From Algoriphagus winogradskyi (GTDB lineage Bacteria; Bacteroidota; Bacteroidia; Cytophagales; Cyclobacteriaceae), in NCBI RefSeq assembly GCF_900182815.1, contig NZ_FXUA01000003.1, positions 124,001 through 188,000 on the forward strand: a DNA stretch of 64,000 bases. Direction: 5' to 3'. The position numbers and the translations under genes were made by a program. Positions within the stretch are counted from its first letter, which is position 1. Each line of letters begins with the position of its first letter. Positions 43,153-54,000 of the stretch are shown here, piece after piece. The notes below the pieces were generated by a model, which saw nothing but the letters and a program-made list of their open reading frames with translations, had not been told where the DNA came from and made no database searches.

Positions 43153-46100
43153 ATGAAGAAAAACTACGCAATGACCTTGCTTTTTCTTTTAGGGTTTCTG
43201 GCGAGTATTCCACTCTATGCCCAGCAAACGGTAAAAGGAAAAGTAACAGCTCAAGAAGATGGGCAACCACTTCCAGGGGCTAGTATTTTGATACAAGGTA
43301 CCAATACGGGTGCTGTAACTGACCTAGATGGTAATTACACTATTGATGTCCCAAATGCAGATGCTATATTGGTTTTCTCTTTTATAGGCTTTGATTCAAA
43401 AAGCTTAACAGTTGGTTCACAATCAACTATAAATGTTGCATTAGCTACATCTGCATCAGATCTAGATGAATTTATTGTAACAGCTTTTGGTATCTCCCAA
43501 GAGAAAAAATCCCTGGGCTATTCTGCACAAAGTATCGATTCTGAAGCAATCACAACTTCCAAGCAACCGAATATAGTTAATGCATTGCAAGGGCAAGTTG
43601 CGGGTGTGCAAGTGACGAACTCTGGAGGCGCTCCAGGACAATCAGCAAGAATTATCATTCGAGGTATAAACTCGCTGGATCCAAGTGCAGATAACCAACC
43701 ATTATTTGTGGTAGATGGTGTTCCAGTTGATAACTCGACTGTAGAATCTAGTGGTACCCCTAGAGGTATGACGAATAGAATTGCTGATATCAATCCCAAT
43801 GATATAGAGACTATGTCTGTGCTAAAAGGTGCAGCAGCGACTGCTTTATATGGAGTGCGCGCCGCGAATGGTGCCGTCATCATTACTACCAAAAAAGGTA
43901 AAGCAGGACAAATTCAAGTAAATGTATCCAGCTCATTTGGAGTAGATGAGTTGGTCAAAAAACCAGCATTACAGGACCAATATGGCCAAGGTTTTAGCGG
44001 AGAAAGAGATGACTCAAGTTTCTGGCCTTCCTGGGGAGCAAACATAGCTGCCGAAAATGATCCTAGCTACGTCTATCAGGACAACTGGACAAATGCTTTC
44101 AATACCGGAACTACCATTGACAATAGTGTGAGTATCGCAGGAGGTAATGAAAAAGCTACATTTTATGGTTCCTTTGGTAGATTGGACCAAGAAGGAATCA
44201 TACCGTTCTCTACATGGGGAAGAACAACAGCCAAACTTTCTGGCACGGTAAAAGCAAGCGAGAAATTCAACTTTTCAGGGTCGATTAATTATTCTAATTC
44301 TGGAGGGAATAGAGTTCCTCACGACAGATTTTTAGAAAGAATGATGTATTGGTCAGAAACAACTGATGTGACTGACTACATTAATGAGGATGGTACTATG
44401 AAAACCTACGGTAATACCAATCCTATATATGATGCTCGATTTGCAACTTATGAGGATGATGTAAATCGTTTAATCGGAAACTTGAATCTGAATTACAGCC
44501 CAACCGATTGGCTAATGTTGTCTTACAGATTAGGCACAGACTTTTACAGTGATAGCAGAACAGAAATCACTCCTGGCCCAATGGGAATTGATGGTGAACT
44601 AGCTTTAAGCTCTACTGGATATATGGAGGAAACCCGCATTAACAGTAAAGATTTAAACTCCAACTTCTACATCACCTTGAAGAAGCAATGGAATAGTGAT
44701 TGGAATACGCAATTGAGGTTAGGTAATGATGTCTTCGAAAGAAGATATGATAGAGTATCAGCTTCAGGTTCAAACTTTGTAATCCCTGGATTCTACAACC
44801 TTAGCAACACTACTCAAATATTTGCTAGTCAAGGAAAGAGCATAAGAAGATTAGTAGGTTTCTACGGTGATTTAATGGTAGATTATAAAAACTTTCTATT
44901 CTTAAACGTAACCGGAAGAAATGACATCTCCTCTACACTACCAAAAGACAATAACTCATTCTTCTACCCTTCGGTAAACCTTGGCTACGTATTTAGCGAA
45001 AATTTGGAGTTACCATCTTGGATTACTTTTGGTAAGCTAAGAGGATCTTGGGCACAGGTAGGTAAAGATACTAATCCCCATATCTTAGGAGCGACCTTCG
45101 TTTCTCCATCAATATTTCCACTGAACGGTCAAGTCGGTTTTTCTAAAAACTCAACTTTTGGTGATCCTAATTTGAAGCCAGAGCAAACGACTTCTATAGA
45201 ATTTGGTACCCAATTAGCATTTTTCAATAATAGGTTGAATTTGGATGTGACATATTACAAATCCAATGCAGCAGATCAGATCATCCCTGTTCCAATTTCG
45301 GATGCAACCGGCTTCTCTTCCTATATCACCAACGCAGGTGAAATCGAAAATAAGGGATTTGAAATTGTACTAGGTGGCTCTCCTATTGAAACTGGAGATT
45401 TCAAATGGGATGTTACTGCTAACCTCACGACCAACAAAAATGAGGTAAAGGCAATTCGAGAAGGAATTGATCAAATCGTAGTAGGAAGCCAATTTGGATA
45501 TGCAGGATCTACTGTAACAATGATTTTACGAGAAGGGGAAGCTTATGGAAATATATCAGGAAGCTACTATGTAAGACCTGGAATGACTGAAGGAGCAAGT
45601 GAATTGGATAGAGGGTTGGCGCAACAAATTGGTTCGAATGGATTCCCAGTTAGAACCGGTAATCAGATCATCCTTGGTAATGCTGTTCCAAAATTCTTTG
45701 GAGGTTTGAGAAATCAATTCACATACAAAGGACTCGAGCTTTCCTTCCTAATCGATTTTAGAACAGGACTCGATCAATATGATCAATTTGGCAACTTCCT
45801 ATCAGCTTTCGGAAAGCAGGAAGATTCCAATAGAAGAAATGAAACTGTGGTGTTCCCAGGTGTACTAGCTGATGGATCCCAAAACACCAAAGAAGTTTGG
45901 CTTGGGCAGGGTGTTGGTCCGGACGGAGTAGATTATGGAGCTGGCTACTGGAGAAACTATTATAGAGGTGTTTCTGAAAACTTTGTGAATGATGCAAGTT
46001 TTATTAAACTGAGAAACATCACATTAGCATACAGCTTACAGCCTCAACTACTAGAAAAAACTCCATTCAGATCTGCTAGAATTTCATTAGCAGCGAATAA

Positions 46101-46239
46101 CATTATCCTTTCTACACCTTGGGATGGTTTTGATCCAGAGTCCTTCTCTTCAGGAGCGGGTGGAAATGCGATAGGGTTCACTGGGCTAGGTTTCCCAGGT
46201 GTACAGAGCTATTTCGTTACTTTGAATTTAGGTCTATAA
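43153..46239 (+). CDS. SusC/RagA-family TonB-dependent transporter 1
   Basis: The 1028-residue outer-membrane protein begins with a signal peptide. A carboxypeptidase-D-like regulatory domain follows (KGKVTAQEDGQPLPGASILI, about residues 27-110). Then come a TonB box near DEFIVTAFG, the plug with QLGQVAGVQV-type and LFVVDGVPVD motifs, and a 22-strand barrel. It imports a large ligand together with the SusD-type lipoprotein 19 bases downstream. No glycoside hydrolase is nearby, so the ligand is not indicated. Confidence 0.95.
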   Translation: MKKNYAMTLLFLLGFLASIPLYAQQTVKGKVTAQEDGQPLPGASILIQGTNTGAVTDLDGNYTIDVPNADAILVFSFIGFDSKSLTVGSQSTINVALATSASDLDEFIVTAFGISQEKKSLGYSAQSIDSEAITTSKQPNIVNALQGQVAGVQVTNSGGAPGQSARIIIRGINSLDPSADNQPLFVVDGVPVDNSTVESSGTPRGMTNRIADINPNDIETMSVLKGAAATALYGVRAANGAVIITTKKGKAGQIQVNVSSSFGVDELVKKPALQDQYGQGFSGERDDSSFWPSWGANIAAENDPSYVYQDNWTNAFNTGTTIDNSVSIAGGNEKATFYGSFGRLDQEGIIPFSTWGRTTAKLSGTVKASEKFNFSGSINYSNSGGNRVPHDRFLERMMYWSETTDVTDYINEDGTMKTYGNTNPIYDARFATYEDDVNRLIGNLNLNYSPTDWLMLSYRLGTDFYSDSRTEITPGPMGIDGELALSSTGYMEETRINSKDLNSNFYITLKKQWNSDWNTQLRLGNDVFERRYDRVSASGSNFVIPGFYNLSNTTQIFASQGKSIRRLVGFYGDLMVDYKNFLFLNVTGRNDISSTLPKDNNSFFYPSVNLGYVFSENLELPSWITFGKLRGSWAQVGKDTNPHILGATFVSPSIFPLNGQVGFSKNSTFGDPNLKPEQTTSIEFGTQLAFFNNRLNLDVTYYKSNAADQIIPVPISDATGFSSYITNAGEIENKGFEIVLGGSPIETGDFKWDVTANLTTNKNEVKAIREGIDQIVVGSQFGYAGSTVTMILREGEAYGNISGSYYVRPGMTEGASELDRGLAQQIGSNGFPVRTGNQIILGNAVPKFFGGLRNQFTYKGLELSFLIDFRTGLDQYDQFGNFLSAFGKQEDSNRRNETVVFPGVLADGSQNTKEVWLGQGVGPDGVDYGAGYWRNYYRGVSENFVNDASFIKLRNITLAYSLQPQLLEKTPFRSARISLAANNIILSTPWDGFDPESFSSGAGGNAIGFTGLGFPGVQSYFVTLNLGL

Positions 46240-46258
46240 CCACTAAACCAACAGAAAC

Positions 46259-47671
46259 ATGAAATTGAATAATAAAATAAAAGCAGTTTTGGGAACATCC
46301 TTGATTCTAACAGCCTCGGCTTGTGATTCATATTTGGATGTAAATGAGAACCCAAACAATCCTCAGGATGCACCTATCTCTGGTCTGATGACCAACATCA
46401 CATATGAGACCAGTTTGAATGTGTATAGAGAAGGTAGCGCAGTAAGTAATTACGTGCAATATTTGGCCTCGCCCAATCCTGCAAGTGGATCTGATACCAT
46501 GGAGCCACTTAATTTTAGCAGCATGTGGTTCAGCCTTTACAATGTAATGACTGATCTATATACCATGAATGAAAAAGCAGAAGCCGAAGGTGCTCTCCAA
46601 TATCTTGGAGCAGGACAAGTCTTAATGGCTCTCAATCTAGGGATGACGGTTGATTTGTTCGGTGATGTACCATTTTCTGAAAGTTTCAACTTCAGCACGG
46701 TCACTCCTGCCTACGATGACGATCAGGTTCTATATGGCAATGTGATTAGTCTTTTAGATCAAGGAATAGCAAATCTGAACCAACCTTCCAGTTCTTCTAT
46801 CGGAAATGATGATTTTATCTATGGAGGAGATATAGACTTATGGCTGAAATTTGCTTACACCCTGAAAGCACGCTATATGATTCACATGAAGGGATCATCT
46901 GGATATAGTGCTTCAGAGGTACTTGCTGCAGCAGCAAATGGATTCGATTCAAATGCTGATAATGCCTCAGTTACGTTCTTTGAGCAGCGTTTCAACCCAT
47001 GGGCTCAAGAAGCAATTAATAATGCAAACTTGCTATTGACTGGCTGGATTTCCGAGCAGTTTATTGAAGCATTGGATGGGACTTCTTATCCAACTGTAGA
47101 CCCTAGATTGAAGCTGATGGTGGGAACTACTGATGATGGAGAGTTCATCGGCACTGTAAATGGCGCAGGTCGTGGAAATGCTCCTGAGCAAGGGGCCCGT
47201 TCTACATTGGTGGAAGGACAGTATTATACTTCCAGGCAAGCTCCTTTATTAATTGCCACCTATGCGGAGTTAAAATTTATAGAAGCAGAGGCTGCTTTTG
47301 ACACTGATAAAGCGGCTGCTTACGCTGCATATCTTGATGGAATAAATGCCCATATGGACATGCTTAGCGTCCCTGCGACTGAAAAGGCTGCCTACCTTGC
47401 TGATGCAAGTGTGAGTATGGGAGCAGACGCTTTGACTATAGCAGATATTTTCAAGGAAAAATATGTAGCACTATTTCTACATCCTGAAACCTGGAATGAT
47501 GCCAGAAGATTTGATTATGCGTACAAGGACATGACACTTCCAGAAAACTTAAATCCAGATTTAGGAAATGAATTCATTAGAAGATTGGCTTACCCAGACA
47601 GTGAAATAAGCAGAAATGGAGCTAACGTTCCATCTGTTTCACTTCTCGACAGAATCTGGTGGGACCAATAA
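46259..47671 (+). CDS. SusD/RagB-family lipoprotein 1
   Basis: The 470-residue surface lipoprotein has a lipobox at LTASAC (Cys22), then SYLDVNENPNNPQ, which places it in the SusD-like-2 group. The TPR-like helices and the C-terminal EAEAAFD / WNDARRFDY segments are present. It acts as the ligand-binding lid of the SusC transporter encoded just upstream. A terminator follows at 47690. Confidence 0.93.
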   Translation: MKLNNKIKAVLGTSLILTASACDSYLDVNENPNNPQDAPISGLMTNITYETSLNVYREGSAVSNYVQYLASPNPASGSDTMEPLNFSSMWFSLYNVMTDLYTMNEKAEAEGALQYLGAGQVLMALNLGMTVDLFGDVPFSESFNFSTVTPAYDDDQVLYGNVISLLDQGIANLNQPSSSSIGNDDFIYGGDIDLWLKFAYTLKARYMIHMKGSSGYSASEVLAAAANGFDSNADNASVTFFEQRFNPWAQEAINNANLLLTGWISEQFIEALDGTSYPTVDPRLKLMVGTTDDGEFIGTVNGAGRGNAPEQGARSTLVEGQYYTSRQAPLLIATYAELKFIEAEAAFDTDKAAAYAAYLDGINAHMDMLSVPATEKAAYLADASVSMGADALTIADIFKEKYVALFLHPETWNDARRFDYAYKDMTLPENLNPDLGNEFIRRLAYPDSEISRNGANVPSVSLLDRIWWDQ

Positions 47672-47689
47672 ATGCTTAACTCTAGTATT

Positions 47690-47722
47690 AAGTCTCCTAT
47701 CGAAAGATGGGAGACTTTTTTA
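47690..47722 (+). terminator. Terminator of the first SusCD pair
   Basis: The stem AAGTCTCCTATC / GATGGGAGACTT (one G-U pair) with a GAAA loop is followed by TTTT, 18 bases after the SusD stop. Confidence 0.85.
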
Positions 47723-47750
47723 TTTAACTTAAAACTACAACTCAATACAA

Positions 47751-49058
47751 ATGAAAAACCTATTAATCGCCCTATTGATTCTCTTGAGCTCCTGCACAGT
47801 TCAGCGCATCAATAAGTCACTCAGCAAATCTGATGTCTTTAATAAAGGTCATCTAGGTTTTATGCTTGTGGACCCAGTAAAAGACAAAATCCTGGTGGAT
47901 ATTAACTCAGACAAGTATTTTATCCCTGCGTCTAACACCAAGCTTTTTACCTTTTACACTTCCTACACAGTTTTGGGTGACAGTTTGGTGAATGGTTTGA
48001 ATTACTTGGAAAAGGGTGATTCCCTTATTTTTTGGGGAACAGGTGATCCCAGTTTGCTTCATCCAGATTTAAAAAACACCAAGGTGATAGATTTCCTGAA
48101 AAATCAGGAAAAGAAATTATACCTGCTTGACAATTTTGATCAAGTAGATGCTTTTGGATCAGGCTGGTCTTGGGACTGGTATAATGCCTATTATGCTGCT
48201 GAACGATCTGCTTTGCCCGTATATGGAGACATTGTTCGCTTCGCAAAAAGCGAAGGGGATTCAGCATTTACTATATACCCACCTCGCTTCGAATCCGCAA
48301 TGGAACTAACAGAACCACGAGGAAATTCAAGCTCAAGCTTTCGAAGAGACCATCTGGAAAACAAGTTCTCCTACTTCGTGACTGCAGATGCAACGGAGAA
48401 AAGATTTGAAACTGATATTCCTTTTATTACCTCTGTAGATTTTGCAGCTCAATTACTTTCAGAAGAAGTTGGCAAGAAAATTACGGTCATTACTAATAGC
48501 AACTACTTTGCCGAAGAACCGAAGAAATTACTTACCGCAGCAGCCGATAGCATCTACTCCCAGATGATGAAAATCTCTGACAATTTCTTAGCTGAGCAAC
48601 TTTTGCTTTTGGTATCTGATCAATTGGACAATAAACTCAGTACCGCTGATGCTATTGCTTACGCGAAAGAAAACCTGTTAGCAGACTTGCCTGATGAGCC
48701 TATTTGGGTGGATGGTTCTGGCCTTTCTTCCAAAAACATGTTTACTCCAAGGAGCATTATCGCTTTGCTAGCCAAGATCAGATCAGAAGTTCCAATGGAA
48801 AAAATAATGGCATATTTCCCAGCAGGTGGAGAATCTGGGACGATCCAAAACTACTACCATTCAGATGAAGGCCAGCCTCCCTACATCTACGCCAAAACCG
48901 GCACGTTATCAATGAGTAATGCGCTTAGTGGCTATCTGATTACAAAAAGTGGCAACATCTTGCACTTCTCTTGCCTGATGAATAACTACGCCATTTCGGG
49001 CAGTGAATTAAAAACCGAACTGACCAAAGTATTATACTATATCCATGATAAATATTGA
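47751..49058 (+). CDS. PBP4-type D-alanyl-D-alanine carboxypeptidase, lipoprotein
   Basis: The 435-residue protein has a lipobox LLSSC (Cys15), so it is membrane-anchored. The penicillin-binding catalytic motifs are intact: Ser61-x-x-Lys64 (SNTK), Ser276-Asp-Asn (SDN) and Lys382-Thr-Gly (KTG). It belongs to the DacB/PBP4 (S13) group and trims or hydrolyses cross-links of peptidoglycan stem peptides in the periplasm. A lipid anchor is less common in this group. It follows the SusCD pair across a terminator. Confidence 0.9.
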   Translation: MKNLLIALLILLSSCTVQRINKSLSKSDVFNKGHLGFMLVDPVKDKILVDINSDKYFIPASNTKLFTFYTSYTVLGDSLVNGLNYLEKGDSLIFWGTGDPSLLHPDLKNTKVIDFLKNQEKKLYLLDNFDQVDAFGSGWSWDWYNAYYAAERSALPVYGDIVRFAKSEGDSAFTIYPPRFESAMELTEPRGNSSSSFRRDHLENKFSYFVTADATEKRFETDIPFITSVDFAAQLLSEEVGKKITVITNSNYFAEEPKKLLTAAADSIYSQMMKISDNFLAEQLLLLVSDQLDNKLSTADAIAYAKENLLADLPDEPIWVDGSGLSSKNMFTPRSIIALLAKIRSEVPMEKIMAYFPAGGESGTIQNYYHSDEGQPPYIYAKTGTLSMSNALSGYLITKSGNILHFSCLMNNYAISGSELKTELTKVLYYIHDKY

Positions 49059-49109
49059 GTTACACTAACCCATGAAAACTTCTTTTCCCTTTGCTCCCAT
49101 CTTGAAAAA

Positions 49110-49499
49110 ATGCTCCAACTGAAAGGTATTCACCATATTGCAATTATCTGTTCTGATTATGAACGTTCTAAAAATTTCTATACTGAAGTTCTTGGTCTTC
49201 AAATAATTCGGGAAGAATATCGAAAAGAAAGAAATTCCTACAAATTAGATTTAAGTTTAAATGGACTGTATGTAATCGAACTATTCTCTTTCCCATCACC
49301 TCCATCCCGAATATCAAGACCGGAAGCATCAGGTCTAAGGCATTTAGCTTTTGCAGTAGCAAATCTTGAGGAATCCATAAGGGAACTGAGAAAACATCAA
49401 GTCCATGTAGAGCCCATCCGGGTAGATGAAGCCACAAACAAACGGTTTACATTTATCGCAGATCCTGATAATCTGCCTATAGAGTTTTATGAAGTGTAG
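49110..49499 (+). CDS. VOC-family (glyoxalase-like) metalloprotein
   Basis: The 129-residue protein has two beta-alpha-beta-beta-beta modules with likely metal ligands at His8/9 (GIHHIAI), Glu57, His78 (LRHLAFAV) and Glu125 (PIEFYEV). It resembles the GloA2/SMU508 branch of lactoylglutathione-lyase-like proteins. The substrate is unknown. A shared terminator lies between it and the convergent SusD gene. Confidence 0.88.
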   Translation: MLQLKGIHHIAIICSDYERSKNFYTEVLGLQIIREEYRKERNSYKLDLSLNGLYVIELFSFPSPPSRISRPEASGLRHLAFAVANLEESIRELRKHQVHVEPIRVDEATNKRFTFIADPDNLPIEFYEV

Positions 49500-49513
49500 C
49501 TTCAGTTGAAAAC

Positions 49514-49545
49514 AAAAAAACCCGAGGAAGTTTCCTCGGGTTTTA
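49514..49545. terminator. Bidirectional terminator
   Basis: The stem AAAACCCGAGGAA / TTCCTCGGGTTTT with a tiny loop lies between the VOC stop (49499) and the stop of the minus-strand SusD gene (49562). Confidence 0.9.
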
Positions 49546-49561
49546 ATTCTATAGATAATCT

Positions 49562-51052
49562 TTAAAAAGGATTTTGAACCATTAAATCATTTGCATTCAA
49601 CTCATCAATTGGGATAGCCCATTGCCAAGCATTTGAACCTGCTGGTTCTTCGAATTTTCCGTTGATTACAGATTCTACATGGTTTGCACCAGTTCTATCC
49701 AATGGTAAATTTAATCGCTTCAAATCATAGAACCTGAAACCTTCCCCCCAAAGTTCTATTCTTCTTTGGATCATAATTTCATCGATCAGAGCTTGACCAG
49801 TATTTGTTGACTTAGTATAAGCATCATCTCTGGCAGACACTAGTTCAAATAAAACGTCTGCTGCTTGTGAATCATTACCAGTTCTAGCCAAAGACTCAGC
49901 TTCAAGCAAAATCATTTCTGCAGCTCTCATGTAAGGTACATCCCCTACAGAGGAAGCATTACCCTGAGCAAGAAACTTTCGGTTCATATAATCTCTCTTA
50001 GAAAAACTTGAAAGTGTCATCTCATCAATGAATGGATCTCTCAAATCTGGGTCTGAAGCATTAGGATCCCAAAGACCTTTTCTAGCATCTGTATCAGGAA
50101 TCATATCATAAAGCGTGCTATTGATAGCCTTAGGATTATTTCTGATGTTAGTTGAGCTAAAATTCAAAGACATATAAGCAAAGTAAGAAGCGAAGAACGT
50201 CTGTTGATCATCAACCTGACGACTTCCCCAGATCCATTCTACATTGTCTGTATTATTGAACCCTTCATATAATGCACTTTGTGACATTAATGAATATCCT
50301 GCTCTTGCTTCTTTAGCAAGAACTGCTGCCTCTCCAAATTTACCTTGAGTAGCAGCTACCCTAGCTTTGATACCTTTTACCACATTGATATTGAGGTGTG
50401 ATTTAGCATTTCTACTTTCGTCAAGAAGTGCAATCGCTGCATTAAGATCCGCATTAATTTGAGTGTACACTTCTTCAACTGTATTTCTTGCAGAACCTTC
50501 AGTGATAGGCTCTGTTACTATTGGAACTCCCATTTGGGTATTATTTCCAGCAGCATCATAGCGTTCAGCATATAACTGAACCAGGTTGAAGTGCGCCCAA
50601 GCTCTATAAGCTAAAGCTTGACCAGTAATTTCATCCTTCTCAGACTGAGGACCTACTGCCTCATCGATACCTTGCAAAATCATATTGGCATTACCAATAA
50701 TCTTGTAATAGTATCTCCATACAAAACGCGTATCTCCACTAGTTTCCAAGTTTAGATTTTGCCATCTACAGATTGACACATACCAGCCGTTTCCAGTAGT
50801 GGTCATTACTAAATCATCCGCCAATACATCTCGCATAATCATTACTGCTCCTTCAGCAGCCTGACCCTGGCTATCAAACCTTAATAGCAGCATTCTGTGA
50901 ATTCCATTCAACGCCGCCATGGCATTTTGAGTAGAGGTAAATACCGAGGATGCTGATACTGCATCTGTAGGAACTGTATCCAAATAATCATCAGCACAGC
51001 TAAAGTTCATTAGCAAGGCAACTACAACTATTGATTTAAATATCTTCTTCAT
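49562..51052 (-). CDS. SusD/RagB-family lipoprotein 2
   Basis: The 496-residue lipoprotein (lipobox LLMNFSC) has the classical SusD layout: DDYLDTVPTDAVSASSVF near the N-terminus, a TPR-helix middle, and RAAEMILLEAESLAR plus RRIELWGEGFRFYDLKRLN near the end. It is encoded 12 bases after the SusC partner. It probably captures the ligand at the cell surface. It belongs to a different SusD subgroup from the protein at 46259-47671. Confidence 0.95.
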   Translation of the reverse strand: MKKIFKSIVVVALLMNFSCADDYLDTVPTDAVSASSVFTSTQNAMAALNGIHRMLLLRFDSQGQAAEGAVMIMRDVLADDLVMTTTGNGWYVSICRWQNLNLETSGDTRFVWRYYYKIIGNANMILQGIDEAVGPQSEKDEITGQALAYRAWAHFNLVQLYAERYDAAGNNTQMGVPIVTEPITEGSARNTVEEVYTQINADLNAAIALLDESRNAKSHLNINVVKGIKARVAATQGKFGEAAVLAKEARAGYSLMSQSALYEGFNNTDNVEWIWGSRQVDDQQTFFASYFAYMSLNFSSTNIRNNPKAINSTLYDMIPDTDARKGLWDPNASDPDLRDPFIDEMTLSSFSKRDYMNRKFLAQGNASSVGDVPYMRAAEMILLEAESLARTGNDSQAADVLFELVSARDDAYTKSTNTGQALIDEIMIQRRIELWGEGFRFYDLKRLNLPLDRTGANHVESVINGKFEEPAGSNAWQWAIPIDELNANDLMVQNPF

Positions 51053-51064
51053 AATTATATCAGA

Positions 51065-54000
51065 TTAAAGGTTGACATTAAGACCAACCGTAAACGTTCT
51101 TGCCGGAGTGTAAGTATTGGAAGTAGTACCTGCAAAGTTACCGGACACGTACATTCCACTTCTTTTAGACATCCAGCCTAAATTTTCGCCAGCCACATAA
51201 ACACTTGCTCCTGCTACGCTAATTCTTTGCAATAGGGACCTTGGTAAACTATAGCTAAGATTTACTGATCTCAAGTTGAGGTAGGACCCATCAATTAACC
51301 AACGATCAGAACCGGCATTGGTTTGTGCTGCTCCAGTAACATCCATTTTAGGTACATCGGTGATGTCCCCTGGGTTTTGCCATCTGTTAAGTGCATCAAC
51401 ATGTAGTGCATTTCCATCAGGATCTGCGGTCATCAAACTTGCATACACTCCGTCATAAATTTGACCTCCTACAGAATAAGAAACCAATACATTTAATGAG
51501 AATCCTTTATAAGTGAAGGTGTTGGTAACTCCACCGAAGAAATCAGGAATTGAAGTCCCAGCGTAGTGGAATCTAGCATTGTTTTGGCGAGTAGTGACTG
51601 TATCCTGACCAACTATTCTTGTAGTAGCATCATCCTCTGCATAATCCTCTGCTCTGTATAGGCCTTCTCCAGTTTCTGAATCTACACCCATCCATTCTCT
51701 TAGCCAGTAGTCATAAATAGATTTACCTACCATTAACTTCTTGGTTCCTGTAATCTGCTCTTCGAAAGGAAGTTTCTTAAACTCATTTTTAAAAGTTGAA
51801 ACGTTTAGACTTGCAGTCCATTTGAAATCATTATTTCTAATAATATCTCCTTGGATACTAAATTCTATACCTGTATTTGCGAGGGTACCAATGTTTTGAG
51901 ACCTACTTGAAAGTCCTGTAGTCAATGAAAGCGGCACGTCAAACAACAAATTCTGAGACTCTCTGCTATAATATTCTAAAGTACCTGAGAATCTACGCGC
52001 AAAGGCAAAATCCAGCCCTATATCATAGGTGTTATTAGACTCCCACTCCAAATCTTCAGCTGCAAGACTTGCCTGTAGAATACCTGGCTCTGATGCATTA
52101 TTATAACCTAGGTCATAAAGTGCCTGCCATGGATACAAACCACCGATCGAATTGTTTCCAACTTCACCATAGGATGCTCTAAGCTTCAACATGTCGAAGA
52201 AAGGTACATCGAAGAAAGATTCTTTGTCTATACTCCAAGCTGCGCCTGCAGAATAGAAAGTACCCCATCTTACGTCTTCATAGAACCTAGATGATCCATC
52301 TGTTCTATATGATCCAGAGATTGAATACTTATCATCAAAAACATAATTTACTCTTGAGAATACAGATTCAATTCTATCTCTATCTACTCTACCATTTGCG
52401 GAGCTAATTGTGACGAAGTTCCCCGGCTCAATATTACCTGCCAGGATTTGATCCTGCTTAGCGAGATATTGATAATTGAATTTATAATCGTAATTCTCAT
52501 GGCCCACTAATACTTCTACAAAATGCTTTTCTTTGAAAGTATTTGTGTAAGTCAACAACTGGTTGAATGTATAGGAGTTTGTACGGTTATTGGCACGATT
52601 AGTACGACCTGCTGGAGCTCCATCACCCACAATAGGGTTATCATACCCAATATCTAATAAAGATGTAACGTCAGTTGCGATGTTTGTTCTCAAAGCAAAA
52701 TGTTTTAGAAAAGTAATTTCTGCAAAAGCACGGGCGGAAATCACATCTCTGTCAATTTGATCTACATTTAGTAGTGCTTCCTGATACGCATGTCGTCCTG
52801 GAGACCCACCAGTACCTCTTCTTGGAAGGCCCATTCCGATTAAATCACCTGTATCAAATACTCTTTCACCAAATTCATCTAAAATATAACCGCCCGTCAT
52901 TGGAGTTTGTGCATACACAGGATAGATAGGACCCATGCTTCTTGCGAAAAACATAGGGTTCACATAACTCGTACTTCCACCTGTTCTTGCATTATTCCCT
53001 TCACTCATTGTAGCAGAAAGGTTAACACCAGTCTTGAACCAATCTGTGGCTTGAGTATTTATATTCAATCGACCTGTAAATCTTTGGAAATCTGAATTGA
53101 TGATAAAACCTTTTTCATCCAGATAACCTACAGAAGCGAAGTAGTCAGTTTTACCTGTCCCCCCACTATAAGTCATATTGTATTCAGATCTTCCGCCTCT
53201 ACTCACAATATCATCAAACCAATCAAGGCTTTGGAAATTGTTTACAGCTGAGGAATTCAAAGTACCATCAACACCTACAATCTGGTCATCTGGCACATTG
53301 TAAACATTGTATCCCAATACATCGATTAAGTTTTCAGAAGCATAGGTATTCGCTGCTGCAAGGTCGCTGCCGCCTGTAAGTCGACTATTTCTCAAGGATT
53401 CCCAAACTAAAGGATAATATTGCTCAGCACTCACTCTATCGTATTCAGGAAGCGCTCTACTAGCTGTACCTTGCTGAACTCTGAAAGTGAAGTTAGATTT
53501 ATCTTTTTTACCTTTTTTAGTAGTGATCATAATCACACCATTTGCAGCTCTGGAACCATACAATGCAGTAGAAGATGCATCTTTAAGGATAGTCATATCT
53601 TCGATATCCTCAGGATTCAAATTGGATATAGCGGCATCATAAGGCACTCCATCCACCACATAAAGAGGAGAACTAGATGCGTTTACTGACCCTATTCCCC
53701 TAATTCTTATCGCTGGAGTTGATCCCGGCTGACCTGAAGCAGATGTAGTAATAACACCAGGAGATTGCCCTTCTATTGCATTCGCAACATTGTTAATCGG
53801 GCGATTAGCGATCTGGTCGCCTTTTAAAGAAACAGCAGAACCAGTAAAGTTGCCCTTATCAGCCGTACCATAGGCGACAATTATTACTTCGTCAAGATTC
53901 TGAACATCCGATTCCATTGTGACATTGATCACGGATCTGTTTCCTATTAATTCTTCATGAGCACGATACCCAATGTAACTAAACACTAAAGTGGTCGAGC